DNA of 64,000 nt from JANWWM01 sp046292465. Lineage in GTDB: Bacteria > Bacteroidota > Chlorobiia > Chlorobiales > Thermochlorobacteraceae. The notes under the pieces were generated by a model. The model was not told the DNA's origin. It saw nothing but the letters and a program-made list of their open reading frames with translations, and ran no database searches. The translations under genes and the position numbers were made by a program. Positions 33,867-42,823 of this stretch are shown here, piece by piece; positions within the stretch are counted from its first letter, which is position 1, and the number at the start of each line of letters is the position of its first letter. The stretch is taken from NCBI GenBank assembly GCA_046292465.1, contig JBKBRB010000006.1, positions 1 to 64,000 on the forward strand, in the 5' to 3' direction.

Positions 33867-36800
33867 TTACGCTTTGCCGTGGCAGTGTTTATATTTTTTG
33901 CCGCTTCCGCATGGGCAAGGGTCGTTTCGTCCAGGAGTTTTCTCGACTCGAATGGGCATTTGCTTAGGCGCTTCTTCGGTCTCGACATCGCCTCGCGCCC
34001 TTTGCGCAGATGCAACCGAATAAGCACTTGTTGCTTCGGCGTGTGTGGCGACTAATCGCTCACGGCGGATTTTGGATTTCGGCTCTTTCAGCAACTGTGC
34101 TTGTGATGTTTGCGACGGCGCTACGGTTGGATAGAGTTTGAACGCCAATGACAGCGTTTCAGAGCCAATCGACTCGAGCATATCGACAAAGAGTTTGAAC
34201 GCTTCTTGTTTATACTCGAGCAGTGGGTCTTTTTGTCCGTAGGCGCGAAGGTTGATACCTTCTTTGATATCGTCGATATCGCGCAAGTGTTCGCGCCACT
34301 TTTCATCGATGACGGAAAGCGTTGCGAATCTTTCAATGCGTCCCATCATGTCGCTGCCAAGCAGTTCTTCTTTGCGCTTGTAGAACTCTGCGGCTGTTTG
34401 ATAGATTTTATCCGCGACGCCGTCTTTCCCTAACTTTTGCCACTCTTGTTCGGTGAAGGAAATCTCGACGGAAAGTTCGCGCAGGAGTTGGTCACGGAGT
34501 TGGTCAATTTCGACGTGGTCGTAATACTTTGCGGCGAGTTGGTCGGCATAGTCTTTTAACAAGCCAAAGAGTTCTAATCGGAGACGCTCTTTGAAGAGCG
34601 CGTTGCGGCGTCGGGCATAGACGATTTCGCGCTGTTGGTTCATGACGTTGTCATACTCGAGCAGGCGTTTGCGCGTGGCGAAGTTTTGCTCTTCGACTTT
34701 GCGTTGCGCACGCTCGATGGATTTGGTCACAAGGCTATGCTGAATGACTTCTCCCTCTTGATGTCCCAATCGATCCATAACGGCGGCGATGCGCTCCGAG
34801 CCGAACAGACGCATGAGATCGTCCTCGAGCGAGATAAAAAAGACCGAGACACCTGGGTCGCCTTGTCTGCCGGCGCGTCCGCGAAGTTGGCGGTCGATGC
34901 GCCGAGATTCGTGCCGCTCAGTGCCGAGAATAAACAAGCCTCCGAGTTCTCTGACGCCTTCGCCAAGTTTGATGTCGGTGCCTCGCCCTGCCATGTTGGT
35001 GGCAATCGTAACCGCGCCTTTTTGCCCTGCTTGCGCAACGATTTCCGCCTCACGTGCATGCTGTTTTGCGTTTAAGACGTTGTGCGGAATTTTTCGGGCT
35101 TTGAGCATGCGCGAAAGCGTTTCGGAGACTTCAACGCTCGTTGTCCCAACCAAAACAGGCTGACCTTTTTCGCGGAGTCTTTCGATTTCGGCAATGACAG
35201 CGTTATACTTTTCGCGCTTCGTTTTGTAAATCCTATCCTCAAGGTCTTGTCGGATAACAGGCTTGTTCGTTGGAATTACCACAACATCGAGTTTGTAGAT
35301 TTCAAAAAATTCTGGAGCTTCGGTTTCCGCTGTGCCCGTCATACCTGCAAGTTTTTTGTAGAGGCGGAAATAATTTTGAAGCGTGATAGTCGCCATTGTT
35401 TGCGTTTCGCCTTCAATCTTGACGCCTTCTTTGGCTTCAATGGCTTGGTGAAGTCCGTCGCTGTATCGGCGTCCCACCAGAATGCGTCCTGTAAATTCAT
35501 CAACGATTAAGACCTTACCATCTTGAACCACGTATTCGTCATCGCGTTCATAAAGCGAATAGGCTTTTAAGAGTTGCGAGACATTGTGGATTCGTTCAGA
35601 GCGTTCAGAGTAAAGGCGATAGAGTTCGTCTTTCTTCTGCTGTCTTTCTGCTTCTGTTAAGTTTTCTTGTTGGATTTTAGCCAGTTCGGTGCCAATGTCG
35701 GGAAGCACAAACATATCGGCGGATTGGGTTTCGCCTGCGATGAAATTACGCCCTTTTTCAGTGAGGTCAATCGTATGGAAGCGTTCGTCAATGGCGAAGA
35801 AGAGTTCTTCGTCGACCTTGTGCATTTCTTTGGCGTTGTCTTTCAGGAACTCGTTCTCGACGGCTTGCATAAGACGCATATTGCCTGGCTCACCGATGAG
35901 TTTGAGATATTTCTTGTTTTTCGGCTGTCCGCGTTTAGCACGAAGCAGTGCAAGTCCTGCTTGAAACTCCCAGTCTTTGGCAGCTTTTTCTTTTTCGGTT
36001 AGGTAGCGTTCAGCATCAGCGAGCAATTTGCCGACAAGGTTTTGTTGAGCACGCACCAGCCGCTCGACTTTGGGCTTCATTTCCTCGAACTTGGAGTTAT
36101 CGCTGTGCGGAACAGGTCCTGAAATGATGAGCGGGGTTCGCGCTTCGTCAATTAAAACGGAGTCGACTTCATCGACAATGGCGTAATTGAAATTGCGATG
36201 CACGACTTCCTCTTTCGAGGTTGCCATGTTATCGCGCAAGTAATCGAAGCCTAATTCGTTGTTCGTGCCGAAAGTAATATCACAAGCATACATCTGTTTG
36301 CGCGTTGCAGAATCCATTTCAGAGAGAATTACACCAACCGTAAGTCCGTGAAATTCATAAATCGGTTTCATCCACTCACAGTCGCGCTTAGCAAGGTAAT
36401 CATTAACGGTAACCACATGCACGCCGCGCCCCGTCAGCGCGTTGAGAAATGTTGGCAGAACAGCCACGAGGGTTTTGCCTTCGCCCGTTGCCATTTCCGC
36501 AATTTTGCCTTCGTGTAGCACCACACCGCCGATAAGTTGCACATCGTAAGGAATCATATCCCAACGAATCATTGAGCCTGCCACTTGCCATTCTTTTCCG
36601 ACATGGCGACGGCAGGTTTCTTTGACAATCGCAAAGGCTTCGGGAAGAATTTCGTTCAAAATTTCTTCGGTCTCTTCGTGCAGTTGCTTTTCAAGCAATT
36701 CAATTTCATCTTTGATGGCTTGAACTTCATCAAAGGTGAGGTCGAGGTTTTCTAACTTCTTTTTTTCGTCGGCAAGAGCCGCTTCAGTTTCGGCACAGTG

Positions 36801-36965
36801 CGCTTTGATGCGGGCTTTGAGTTCAGCAGTCTTGGCACGTAACTCGTCGTCAGAAAGCGATTGAAATTCTTGGTAGTAGGCGTTAATCGCATCGACGATG
36901 GGCGCAATGCGCTTGATGTCTTTGTCGTGCTTCGTGCCGAAAATTTTGGTCAAAAATTTGAGCAT
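33867..36965 (-). CDS. secA: Preprotein translocase ATPase SecA
   Basis: 1032 residues from the ATG at 36965 (MLKFLTKIFGTKHDKDIKR). The frame extends to 36989 with an unlikely MTTTKHDT leader. SecA drives proteins through SecYEG with ATP. Seen: Walker A 'MATGEGKTLVAVLP', 'AIVDEVDSVLIDEARTPLIISGP', the second nucleotide-binding domain with 'ATNMAGRGTDIKLGEGV' and 'QLRGRAGRQGDPGVS', and the C-terminal zinc motif CPCGSGKKYKHCH. Long inserts and a basic linker before the zinc motif explain the length above 900. It precedes the PorU gene with a 122-base gap, linking Sec export with the outer-membrane secretion genes downstream. Confidence 0.97.
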   Translation of the reverse strand: MLKFLTKIFGTKHDKDIKRIAPIVDAINAYYQEFQSLSDDELRAKTAELKARIKAHCAETEAALADEKKKLENLDLTFDEVQAIKDEIELLEKQLHEETEEILNEILPEAFAIVKETCRRHVGKEWQVAGSMIRWDMIPYDVQLIGGVVLHEGKIAEMATGEGKTLVAVLPTFLNALTGRGVHVVTVNDYLAKRDCEWMKPIYEFHGLTVGVILSEMDSATRKQMYACDITFGTNNELGFDYLRDNMATSKEEVVHRNFNYAIVDEVDSVLIDEARTPLIISGPVPHSDNSKFEEMKPKVERLVRAQQNLVGKLLADAERYLTEKEKAAKDWEFQAGLALLRAKRGQPKNKKYLKLIGEPGNMRLMQAVENEFLKDNAKEMHKVDEELFFAIDERFHTIDLTEKGRNFIAGETQSADMFVLPDIGTELAKIQQENLTEAERQQKKDELYRLYSERSERIHNVSQLLKAYSLYERDDEYVVQDGKVLIVDEFTGRILVGRRYSDGLHQAIEAKEGVKIEGETQTMATITLQNYFRLYKKLAGMTGTAETEAPEFFEIYKLDVVVIPTNKPVIRQDLEDRIYKTKREKYNAVIAEIERLREKGQPVLVGTTSVEVSETLSRMLKARKIPHNVLNAKQHAREAEIVAQAGQKGAVTIATNMAGRGTDIKLGEGVRELGGLFILGTERHESRRIDRQLRGRAGRQGDPGVSVFFISLEDDLMRLFGSERIAAVMDRLGHQEGEVIQHSLVTKSIERAQRKVEEQNFATRKRLLEYDNVMNQQREIVYARRRNALFKERLRLELFGLLKDYADQLAAKYYDHVEIDQLRDQLLRELSVEISFTEQEWQKLGKDGVADKIYQTAAEFYKRKEELLGSDMMGRIERFATLSVIDEKWREHLRDIDDIKEGINLRAYGQKDPLLEYKQEAFKLFVDMLESIGSETLSLAFKLYPTVAPSQTSQAQLLKEPKSKIRRERLVATHAEATSAYSVASAQRARGDVETEEAPKQMPIRVEKTPGRNDPCPCGSGKKYKHCHGKA

Positions 36966-37010
36966 TGTATCGTGTTTTGTGGTTGTCAAATCATATGGTT
37001 TTGCTGACTT

Positions 37011-37427
37011 TTAGACCAATTTTGTTGTGCGATTGTTTTCAACCCACGAGCGAATGTAGGTTGCAATTTCCTCTGTGTTTGCACCGGGCGTAAAGAGTTT
37101 TCCGACACCCATTTGGGCGAGTTTTTCAACATCTTCTTCGGGAATAATTCCACCGCCTGTAAGCAGCACATCGTCCAAGCCTTTTTCTTTCATCAAAGCA
37201 AGAATGCGCGGGAAAATCGTCATGTGCGCGCCGCTCAAAATGCTGATTCCAATGGCGTCAACGTCTTCTTGCAAGGCGGCTTCAACAATCATCTCGGGCG
37301 TTTGGCGCAAGCCTGTGTAAATGACTTCCATGCCTGCATCGCGCAAGGCGGCAGCAATAACCTTCGCCCCACGGTCGTGCCCGTCTAATCCTGCTTTAGC
37401 AATCAATACGCGTATTGGTCTTGACAT
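37011..37427 (-). CDS. Cobalamin-binding subunit/domain of methylmalonyl-CoA mutase
   Basis: 138-residue stand-alone B12-binding domain. Seen: 'RVLIAKAGLDGHDRGAKVIA' with the base-off motif DxHxxG (H18 region supplies the cobalt ligand), 'ISILSGAHMTIFP' and 'LLTGGGIIPEEDVEKL', all typical of the C-terminal domain of methylmalonyl-CoA mutase-type enzymes. It needs a separate catalytic large subunit, which is not in the window. Such split mutases interconvert methylmalonyl- and succinyl-CoA or related acyl-CoAs. It is the first minus-strand gene after a 362-base gap and is followed by secA 45 bases later. Confidence 0.9.
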   Translation of the reverse strand: MSRPIRVLIAKAGLDGHDRGAKVIAAALRDAGMEVIYTGLRQTPEMIVEAALQEDVDAIGISILSGAHMTIFPRILALMKEKGLDDVLLTGGGIIPEEDVEKLAQMGVGKLFTPGANTEEIATYIRSWVENNRTTKLV

Positions 37428-37789
37428 TCAACTCTCAATTTGTGTTACGAGAATGAGAACGCAAAGATAAGAAAACCTTATGGAGAGGAAAGCGGCAATT
37501 TTGAGGCTGTTTTGTCTGCCCTTGGCGTTAGGCGTTCTTAGCGTCGTGATAGTTTTTCCACGGCAATCGGCATGCGTTTAACATCTGAAACACATCGAAA
37601 AAATTGAAACGGCGAGAGAACAGATGTCGTACTACCATCGTTGTTCCGAAAACTGCCTACTGCACATCTGTGAATCAGGCTTCACTTCGGCATATTTACT
37701 ACTGCACGATATTTTCTTTCGGACTATCTCCCACCGTTTCTTATCGCTAATTGAGGAGAAAAGAACAGATACTACACGCTTTTCGAGAA
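37428..37789. other. Intergenic region, 362 bases
   Basis: Lies between the stop of the TonB receptor and the start of the B12-binding gene, both minus strand. I see one 8-bp inverted repeat with a long loop (ACAGATGT at 37620-37627 and ACATCTGT at 37674-37681) but no T-run, clear promoter consensus, tRNA or ORF worth calling. Confidence 0.6.
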
Positions 37790-40333
37790 TCAATAATTGA
37801 ACTCGAAGCCAATGTTGAAACTGCGTCCAGGCGCACGATAGAGTTCCAACTCTTCATACTGCGTGTTCGCCAAGTTCATGACTGTGCCGACCGCCGCAAA
37901 TCGGTTATTGAAGAACTGCCATCGAAAGCCAGCATTCATCACAAAGAAATTGCCTGGATAGTCAATGCCTTCGGAGTTTGCCGCAATGCGTACGGCATTG
38001 ATTCGGCTCACATAACGCCCACTGTAATTGAGGCTTAACCCAGAGAGCATTTCGGGCGCACGCACCTTACCAATCCCAAGGTCTTTGAAGGCAAGTTCGG
38101 CACGGAACGAAAAGTTATGTTCAGGACGATACGGCAACCAGTTTTTATACTTTTCGGGATTCTTGTTTCCGCCAAGCACATTGTCCGGAAACGACCCCAT
38201 TGCTCGCATCCAGTTGTAATTAACTTGCAGTTGTAATTGCTCAAACGGTTGCGAGGTAATGGACGCCTCTATGCCGCGAATGTCAGCACTTGCGACATTG
38301 AAAAACTGAAAGACGCTCGATGAAATATCCAGCACGCTTGCGTTCGGATTGATATTTGTTGATTCAATCAAGTTTGAATAGTGATTGACATATCCTGCAA
38401 TATCAATCGTGAAGTAGCGCGAGAAACTTTTATAGAGACCGATTTCGTAGCTCGTTAGTCGCTCCGCATCGAGCGCGGGATTTGGGTTGCCTAAGAAAAA
38501 TCCGGCTTGGGTAACGAATCGCTCTCCAATAGAAGGCGCACGGAAACTTCTTCCGACCGAAGCGCGAACCGCAAATTCTTCGTTGAACATGTAATTCACA
38601 GCGAGTTTGGGGCTGATTTGCCAAAGCGACTTGGTGATAATGTTGTCGGTTCGAATTTCAGTTCTGCCTTCTTGAATGTTGATGAGTTGGTCGATATAGG
38701 TAACTTGGTCTTGATTGACTTTATTCCAGTCGAGCCTGATGCCTGCGGTTACTTTGAACTTCTCGGTGAGCGCGATTTCATCTTGCGCAAAGGCTCCGAG
38801 ATTGAAATCCGATGTCGTGGTGTAAATCGTTGAGCGCACGTCGTTGAGATTAAATTCAACTCCTGTTGTCAATTTGTGTTTATCGCGCATCCAATAGAGC
38901 GACGTGCGTCCGCCGTAGCGACGCGCATCCGAATCGTTGAAGGTTGTCGGGTCGTTCGGGTCATATGGTCGGCGATTGACGCGCCCAAAGGAATACTTTT
39001 GATAATTGCCTAAGAAATTGCCTTGCGCATCGAACTGCTGGAATTCAGGTCGTTCAGTCGGGTAGTATTTGATGAGAAATGTTGTGCGACTGAAATAGAG
39101 TTTTGTCTCCCAACTTGCTGATGCATTGAGCATGTTCATATAGGTTACACCAAAGAGTTGATTGGTCGTTTGTTTTTGGTCGTCGCCTAAAAAGAACTGC
39201 CCTAAAATTTGATTGCCATTTGCATCGAGCAAGGGTTCGCCATTGCCTTTGAACACTGGTCCTGGTGGCGTGCCCAATGCGTTGATTCGGTTTGTCCATT
39301 GATACGCAATCCCACCTTCTGACCAGTTGGCAATGCCAGTCAGCTGCAGATACTGTGTTTCGCCGAGATTATATCGCAAGGTCAGTTTGATATCGTCGGT
39401 GCGAAGGTCGCCGGCTTCGCGATAGCCTTCATCACGATTACGTAAGTAAGTTAGGTTGTATGAGACATTCCCCAACTGGTCTCCCACCATCAGCATGCTC
39501 GACGAAAACATCGGGCGCTCGATTCCGGGGAATGGATTTACATCTGGCGGTGGGTTATCATACATTCCGTTCATAATCCGAGCTTTGATGGTCAGCTCGT
39601 TAGGAACGAGGCTAATCGCATTGATAACGCCACCCATTGCCGCCGAGCCATAGAGCGAAGACGACGCACCTTTGACCACCTCAAGGCGAGAGAGATTGGT
39701 TGCGGTAACCGTTTGCCAATCGACCGACCCTGCATCAGCAGAGTTCATTGGAAATCCGTCGTAAAGCATCATAACACGAGTGCTGAGTCCGCCGCCTGTA
39801 AAGCCTTGTGAGCCTCGAATTTGTAAGTTTGATGCACCTGCTCCGCCCGAGCGCGTAACATCAATGCCTGGCACAGTTTCAAGCACACGGTCAATCGATG
39901 GCACAACTTGTGCGGCAATTTGAGACGCCGATACCACACTGGTTGTAACCGGCAGTTCCACTAAATTTTGCTCATAACGTGTCGCAGAGATGACCACTTC
40001 TTCTCCGCTCACGCCTGTCGCAACAAGATGTATGTCTAATGTGGTCGTTTGACCAGCACGAATTTCCACTTGACGAAATCTTGGCTTGTAGCCAACCGCC
40101 GAAATTTTCACTTCATAGACTCCTGTCGGCACCGAAGAGAGTTCAAAGCGTCCTGTTTCATCAGCTCTTGTGCCGATTCTCGTATTGCTCAACATCACCG
40201 TTGCCCCAATAATCGCCTCATTCTTCTCTGAATCCCGAACGATTCCTTTTAGTCTTCCGACTTTTTCGTCGTCAGCAATTGCGCCTCGTACTCCGAGCAG
40301 AATTAGAACGGTGAAAACGACAGCTCGCTTCAT
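37790..40333 (-). CDS. TonB-dependent outer-membrane receptor with CarboxypepD_reg-like domain
   Basis: 847 residues, Shine-Dalgarno AGGGAG before the ATG. Signal peptide (AVVFTVLILLGVRGAIA), a carboxypeptidase-regulatory-like domain ('GRLKGIVRDSEKNEAIIGATVML', 'GVYEVKISAVGYKP') at about 25-100, then the plug ('ISATRYEQNLVELPVTTSVV', 'TVPGIDVTRSGGAGASNLQIRGSQGF') and a 22-strand-type barrel ending RSFNIGFEFNY with a terminal aromatic. It imports a ligand with TonB energy; the ligand cannot be read. The preceding gene encodes a lipoprotein with the same translation-start region (GGAG...AATAACTATG), so the two look like a co-regulated receptor/lipoprotein pair. Confidence 0.93.
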   Translation of the reverse strand: MKRAVVFTVLILLGVRGAIADDEKVGRLKGIVRDSEKNEAIIGATVMLSNTRIGTRADETGRFELSSVPTGVYEVKISAVGYKPRFRQVEIRAGQTTTLDIHLVATGVSGEEVVISATRYEQNLVELPVTTSVVSASQIAAQVVPSIDRVLETVPGIDVTRSGGAGASNLQIRGSQGFTGGGLSTRVMMLYDGFPMNSADAGSVDWQTVTATNLSRLEVVKGASSSLYGSAAMGGVINAISLVPNELTIKARIMNGMYDNPPPDVNPFPGIERPMFSSSMLMVGDQLGNVSYNLTYLRNRDEGYREAGDLRTDDIKLTLRYNLGETQYLQLTGIANWSEGGIAYQWTNRINALGTPPGPVFKGNGEPLLDANGNQILGQFFLGDDQKQTTNQLFGVTYMNMLNASASWETKLYFSRTTFLIKYYPTERPEFQQFDAQGNFLGNYQKYSFGRVNRRPYDPNDPTTFNDSDARRYGGRTSLYWMRDKHKLTTGVEFNLNDVRSTIYTTTSDFNLGAFAQDEIALTEKFKVTAGIRLDWNKVNQDQVTYIDQLINIQEGRTEIRTDNIITKSLWQISPKLAVNYMFNEEFAVRASVGRSFRAPSIGERFVTQAGFFLGNPNPALDAERLTSYEIGLYKSFSRYFTIDIAGYVNHYSNLIESTNINPNASVLDISSSVFQFFNVASADIRGIEASITSQPFEQLQLQVNYNWMRAMGSFPDNVLGGNKNPEKYKNWLPYRPEHNFSFRAELAFKDLGIGKVRAPEMLSGLSLNYSGRYVSRINAVRIAANSEGIDYPGNFFVMNAGFRWQFFNNRFAAVGTVMNLANTQYEELELYRAPGRSFNIGFEFNY

Positions 40334-40381
40334 AGTTATTCTCCCTTAAAGAGGGTTAAGAAAATGTTCGCACAACTAAGC

Positions 40382-40403
40382 AAAAGGGCGAAACGCCTTT
40401 TTT
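40382..40403 (-). terminator. Possible weak terminator after the 40431-41390 lipoprotein gene
   Basis: A short hairpin AAAAGGGCG/CGCCTTTTT with a 3-base loop and one mismatch lies just past the lipoprotein stop. On the minus strand the arm ends in TTTTGCTT. It may only dampen read-through into the TonB receptor gene. Confidence 0.4.
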
Positions 40404-40430
40404 GCGCCTCGCCCATGCTTCTGTCAAGCC

Positions 40431-41390
40431 CTATGGTGCAATCGTCGCGTTCCACACGCCTTGACGATTTGTATTGTCCATTGTCATGCTGTTTTGTTGC
40501 GTAACAGGATGGCGGAATTCCGCGAGCACCGACACCGTTTCAAATCCTCCAGGCACTGCCGAGTTCACTCTGAACCGATAAATTTTCACATTTTGATATG
40601 TGCCCAGTGGGAGATTTCTCGCATATGTTACAGAGTTGCCCGATGCTGGTTTATCAAGAATGATAAAAATCGCCGGTGGACCAGGTGGTGCGCCTTGGCG
40701 CTCACCCATGATGGCAAGAAACTCAGAACCGTTCGCCCATGCTTGTGGCGGTCCGACAGGCGCATTCGGCCAATTTGCGGTGCCAGTGGTTGAAGTAACC
40801 GTGCCTGAAAGTGTTGCAGTGCCCGCGCGTCCTGACTGCATCAACGCTTCGGCAACTTTGATTTCAACTTGGTCTTGAACCGTTGCTCGCGTTTGATTGC
40901 GCAAATCAGCAACCACACCCGCAGTAAGGAACTGTTGCGAGGCTTGTCCTGTGTAGAAAGGATTCACATAGGTAGGATATACTCCGTAGATGTCCTTTGG
41001 AAGCGATGCAATGACAGTTCCATTTCCATCACGCCCGATTTCAGAAGTGAAGGTATAACGCCCATTTTGCAACTCGCTAAACGAAATGCCCGGCGTGTTG
41101 CCTAAACCAGGAATACCAGAAACCGGACCTTGACGCGGCTGGCGTGTGGCAGGATCGAGCGGCACAAATGCGATTTTCATTCTGCCCGGAAATGCGGCAC
41201 TGGTATCCATCGTGTTTGGCCAATTTGCCGCATCGGTAACCGGCTGACCGTTGTAGGTGAAGGTAACTGACCCCTCAATAACGACGCGCTCCTGCGGTCC
41301 TGTATTGCTGTCCTCAGAACAGCCGGCAATTGAGAGCGCGCTTACAAATGCAAGAGCGAAAAATAGCCCTCTTAAATGCGACTTATTCAT
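40431..41390 (-). CDS. Lipoprotein paired with TonB-dependent receptor, unknown function
   Basis: 319 residues. Signal peptide with lipobox 'LSIAGC' (cysteine at about residue 24). A beta-rich opening 'VIEGSVTFTYNGQPVTDAANWP' resembles a carboxypeptidase-regulatory or transthyretin-like domain, followed by a second similar module 'ATLSGTVTSTTGTANWP'; the repeated 'ANWPN' wording suggests an internal duplication (about residues 40-60 and 195-215). A strong Shine-Dalgarno (AAAGGAG) precedes the ATG. It is followed by the TonB receptor after 97 bases and preceded by a leader with two stable hairpins. It may be a surface ligand-binding partner of the receptor; no family is recognised. Confidence 0.78.
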   Translation of the reverse strand: MNKSHLRGLFFALAFVSALSIAGCSEDSNTGPQERVVIEGSVTFTYNGQPVTDAANWPNTMDTSAAFPGRMKIAFVPLDPATRQPRQGPVSGIPGLGNTPGISFSELQNGRYTFTSEIGRDGNGTVIASLPKDIYGVYPTYVNPFYTGQASQQFLTAGVVADLRNQTRATVQDQVEIKVAEALMQSGRAGTATLSGTVTSTTGTANWPNAPVGPPQAWANGSEFLAIMGERQGAPPGPPAIFIILDKPASGNSVTYARNLPLGTYQNVKIYRFRVNSAVPGGFETVSVLAEFRHPVTQQNSMTMDNTNRQGVWNATIAP

Positions 41391-41465
41391 AGTTATTTAC
41401 TCCTTTCAAAGAGTGTTTAGCGTTTGAAGTGTTTATTCTCCTAAAAAGAACAAGATAAAAACCCT

Positions 41466-41513
41466 TGTAGCGGCGCTTGCGCAATGCGTTGTTCATTTTT
41501 CGCATTCGCTACA
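41466..41513 (-). promoter_or_regulatory. Three-way-junction-like structured leader
   Basis: In plus-strand letters: TGTAGCG (41466-41472) pairs with CGCTACA (41507-41513), and AATGCG (41483-41488) pairs with CGCATT (41501-41506) around a 12-base loop. Between the two left arms sits GCG-CTTG-CGC, a small hairpin. Every base outside the loops pairs. On the transcribed minus strand it is followed by AAGGGTTTTTATCTTG, then the lipoprotein start 75 bases on. This could be an attenuator or a leader RNA; it matches no riboswitch I can name. Confidence 0.5.
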
Positions 41514-41566
41514 TACAAAACTTATTTGCAAATCTTTCTGAAACAACTTTTTCGCGACCCTCCTGA

Positions 41567-41603
41567 CTTGATGAGCAAGAACGTTCATTTTCTTCTCATC
41601 AAG
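41567..41603 (-). promoter_or_regulatory. 14-bp hairpin in leader
   Basis: CTTGATGAG (41567-41575) pairs with CTCATCAAG (41595-41603) and AAGAA (41577-41581) with TTCTT (41590-41594), with one bulged C and an 8-base loop. No T-run follows on the minus strand, so it is not a standard terminator for the small gene ending at 41634. It may be part of the leader of the lipoprotein/TonB receptor pair. Confidence 0.45.
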
Positions 41604-41633
41604 CAAGACGTCGGAAACGCGTAGGTAGGGAAA

Positions 41634-42104
41634 TCAAATTAAGAGCGGAACATTTTCCGTAGCGAGATTTAGCGGGAGATTGTGCCGCACGTGCTCTTGA
41701 AAAGCATATTGATGCCAAAATGCGCAAATACGTGTTTCAAAAAGCCGTGCGGCACAAATGAGATATTCTTTTTCAATGGCGTATCCTTTTTCAATGGCGC
41801 AGAGTGAAGTCTTGAAAGTTTGTTGCGCTACAACGCGCCCACAAGTTGCGGATTCTACCTGATTTTCATATCCAAGATATTTAAGATTCGGAGCGTTAGC
41901 GGCGTGTGGCGGCGCAGAGGAGCGTGTGGTGAAAAGTTCAATGCCCGTTTGCAAAGTCTTATCCTTTGCTTTCGACTTGGCAAAAACAACATCTTTCGTA
42001 ATCGCACTTCCAGAAACTGTTGACATCATCACAAAGATGTAGACCTCAACAAATCTCCAGAACTTTTTACCGATAGATTGTATGTTGTTGCCTTGAACTT
42101 CCAT
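41634..42104 (-). CDS. Doubtful hypothetical protein
   Basis: 156-residue open frame with no recognised family. A hydrophobic N-terminal stretch (FWRFVEVYIFVMMSTVSGSA, about 16-35) could be a signal peptide or anchor. The rest is unusual: several cysteines, and near-duplicate wording 'CAIEKGYAIEKEYLICAA'. It occupies an otherwise gene-free stretch between the lipoprotein leader and the small-gene pair. Composition is less coding-like than its neighbours, so it may be chance. Confidence 0.35.
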   Translation of the reverse strand: MEVQGNNIQSIGKKFWRFVEVYIFVMMSTVSGSAITKDVVFAKSKAKDKTLQTGIELFTTRSSAPPHAANAPNLKYLGYENQVESATCGRVVAQQTFKTSLCAIEKGYAIEKEYLICAARLFETRICAFWHQYAFQEHVRHNLPLNLATENVPLLI

Positions 42105-42359
42105 CTTAAAACGCTTCAGATTTTAACTTCACTGAAACTATTGCAAAGTTACAGCGCATACGAAGCATTGCCAATGTTTTTCTTCTCGTTTGAAACAACT
42201 TTGTCAAATTTTTAAGCAATTGTTTTATCATAACTTAGAGACAAAATCGACCACAGCGTTCATCTTTGTGCCCCCATACCAACGCTCTGCTCGCAGTCTA
42301 ACTTTGTTTGTTAGTTTTCTTGTTGGAATAACTTATAGAGTTAAGGTTACTTCTGGTTC
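42105..42359. other. Intergenic region, 255 bases
   Basis: AT-rich stretch between the small membrane gene and the doubtful ORF. I see no ORF, perfect hairpin or tRNA here; it may hold a promoter for the minus-strand ORF. Confidence 0.5.
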
Positions 42360-42581
42360 TCAATCACGCTTTCGCTTATAGCGCATGACAAGCAGATAAA
42401 TTGCAGCACTGACGCCTGCGTTCAGCCCTGCCAAGATAAGCGCAATGAAAAGTAAGAGCGTCATGGGGAGTTTCTCTGTATCACTCGAGAACAGAATGAG
42501 GGTATTGAGAACAACGCCAGCCAGCCACAGCCGCAACAGATTGTTGCGCAACCGCGCTTCAAATCGGGCGTCGTGTTTCAT
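42360..42581 (-). CDS. Small two-helix membrane protein
   Basis: 73 residues with two hydrophobic helices (LWLAGVVLNTLILFS, about 18-32, and MTLLLFIALILAGLNAGVSAAIYLLVM, about 40-66) flanked by basic residues, ending RYKRKRD. No family is recognised. Its ATG overlaps the stop of the preceding gene (TAATG), implying translational coupling, and it is the last gene of a long minus-strand run from 46969. Confidence 0.65.
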   Translation of the reverse strand: MKHDARFEARLRNNLLRLWLAGVVLNTLILFSSDTEKLPMTLLLFIALILAGLNAGVSAAIYLLVMRYKRKRD

Positions 42582-42796
42582 TAGAGTTCGGCTTGAATCA
42601 TTTTTCCGAATTCTAATTTCTCAAAAATCGCCGCTGCTGCCTTGCGCCGTGCGGGGTCATCAAGGCGGATTTCGTCTAATCCCTTTTCAATGTTGCTTGC
42701 TTTGAAGTAGCCGATAATACTTTGGTTTTCGTCGCGTACTTGAATGTAGTCGGGAACGACACCCTTGCCTTTGGTTTTGAGGAGATAGACTTTCAT
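42581..42796 (-). CDS. Small hypothetical protein
   Basis: 71 residues, soluble, mixed alpha/beta: 'MKVYLLKTKGKGVVPDYIQVRDE' then 'IIGYFKASNIEKGLDEIRL' and an alanine-rich helix. It looks like a genuine small protein because it is coupled to the next gene by a TAATG overlap and starts 27 bases after yebC. No function is assigned. Confidence 0.65.
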   Translation of the reverse strand: MKVYLLKTKGKGVVPDYIQVRDENQSIIGYFKASNIEKGLDEIRLDDPARRKAAAAIFEKLEFGKMIQAEL

Positions 42797-42823
42797 TGTT
42801 CAAGTTTATTTTAATTCCTCTGC

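Noticed and set aside
33745..33867. Extra 41 residues before the PorU signal peptide
   Set aside because: No signal peptide is possible if translation starts there; it is more likely an untranslated gap after secA.
37600..37700. Possible small RNA or riboswitch in the 362-base gap
   Set aside because: Only one long-looped 8-bp repeat was seen, with no T-run or recognisable class.
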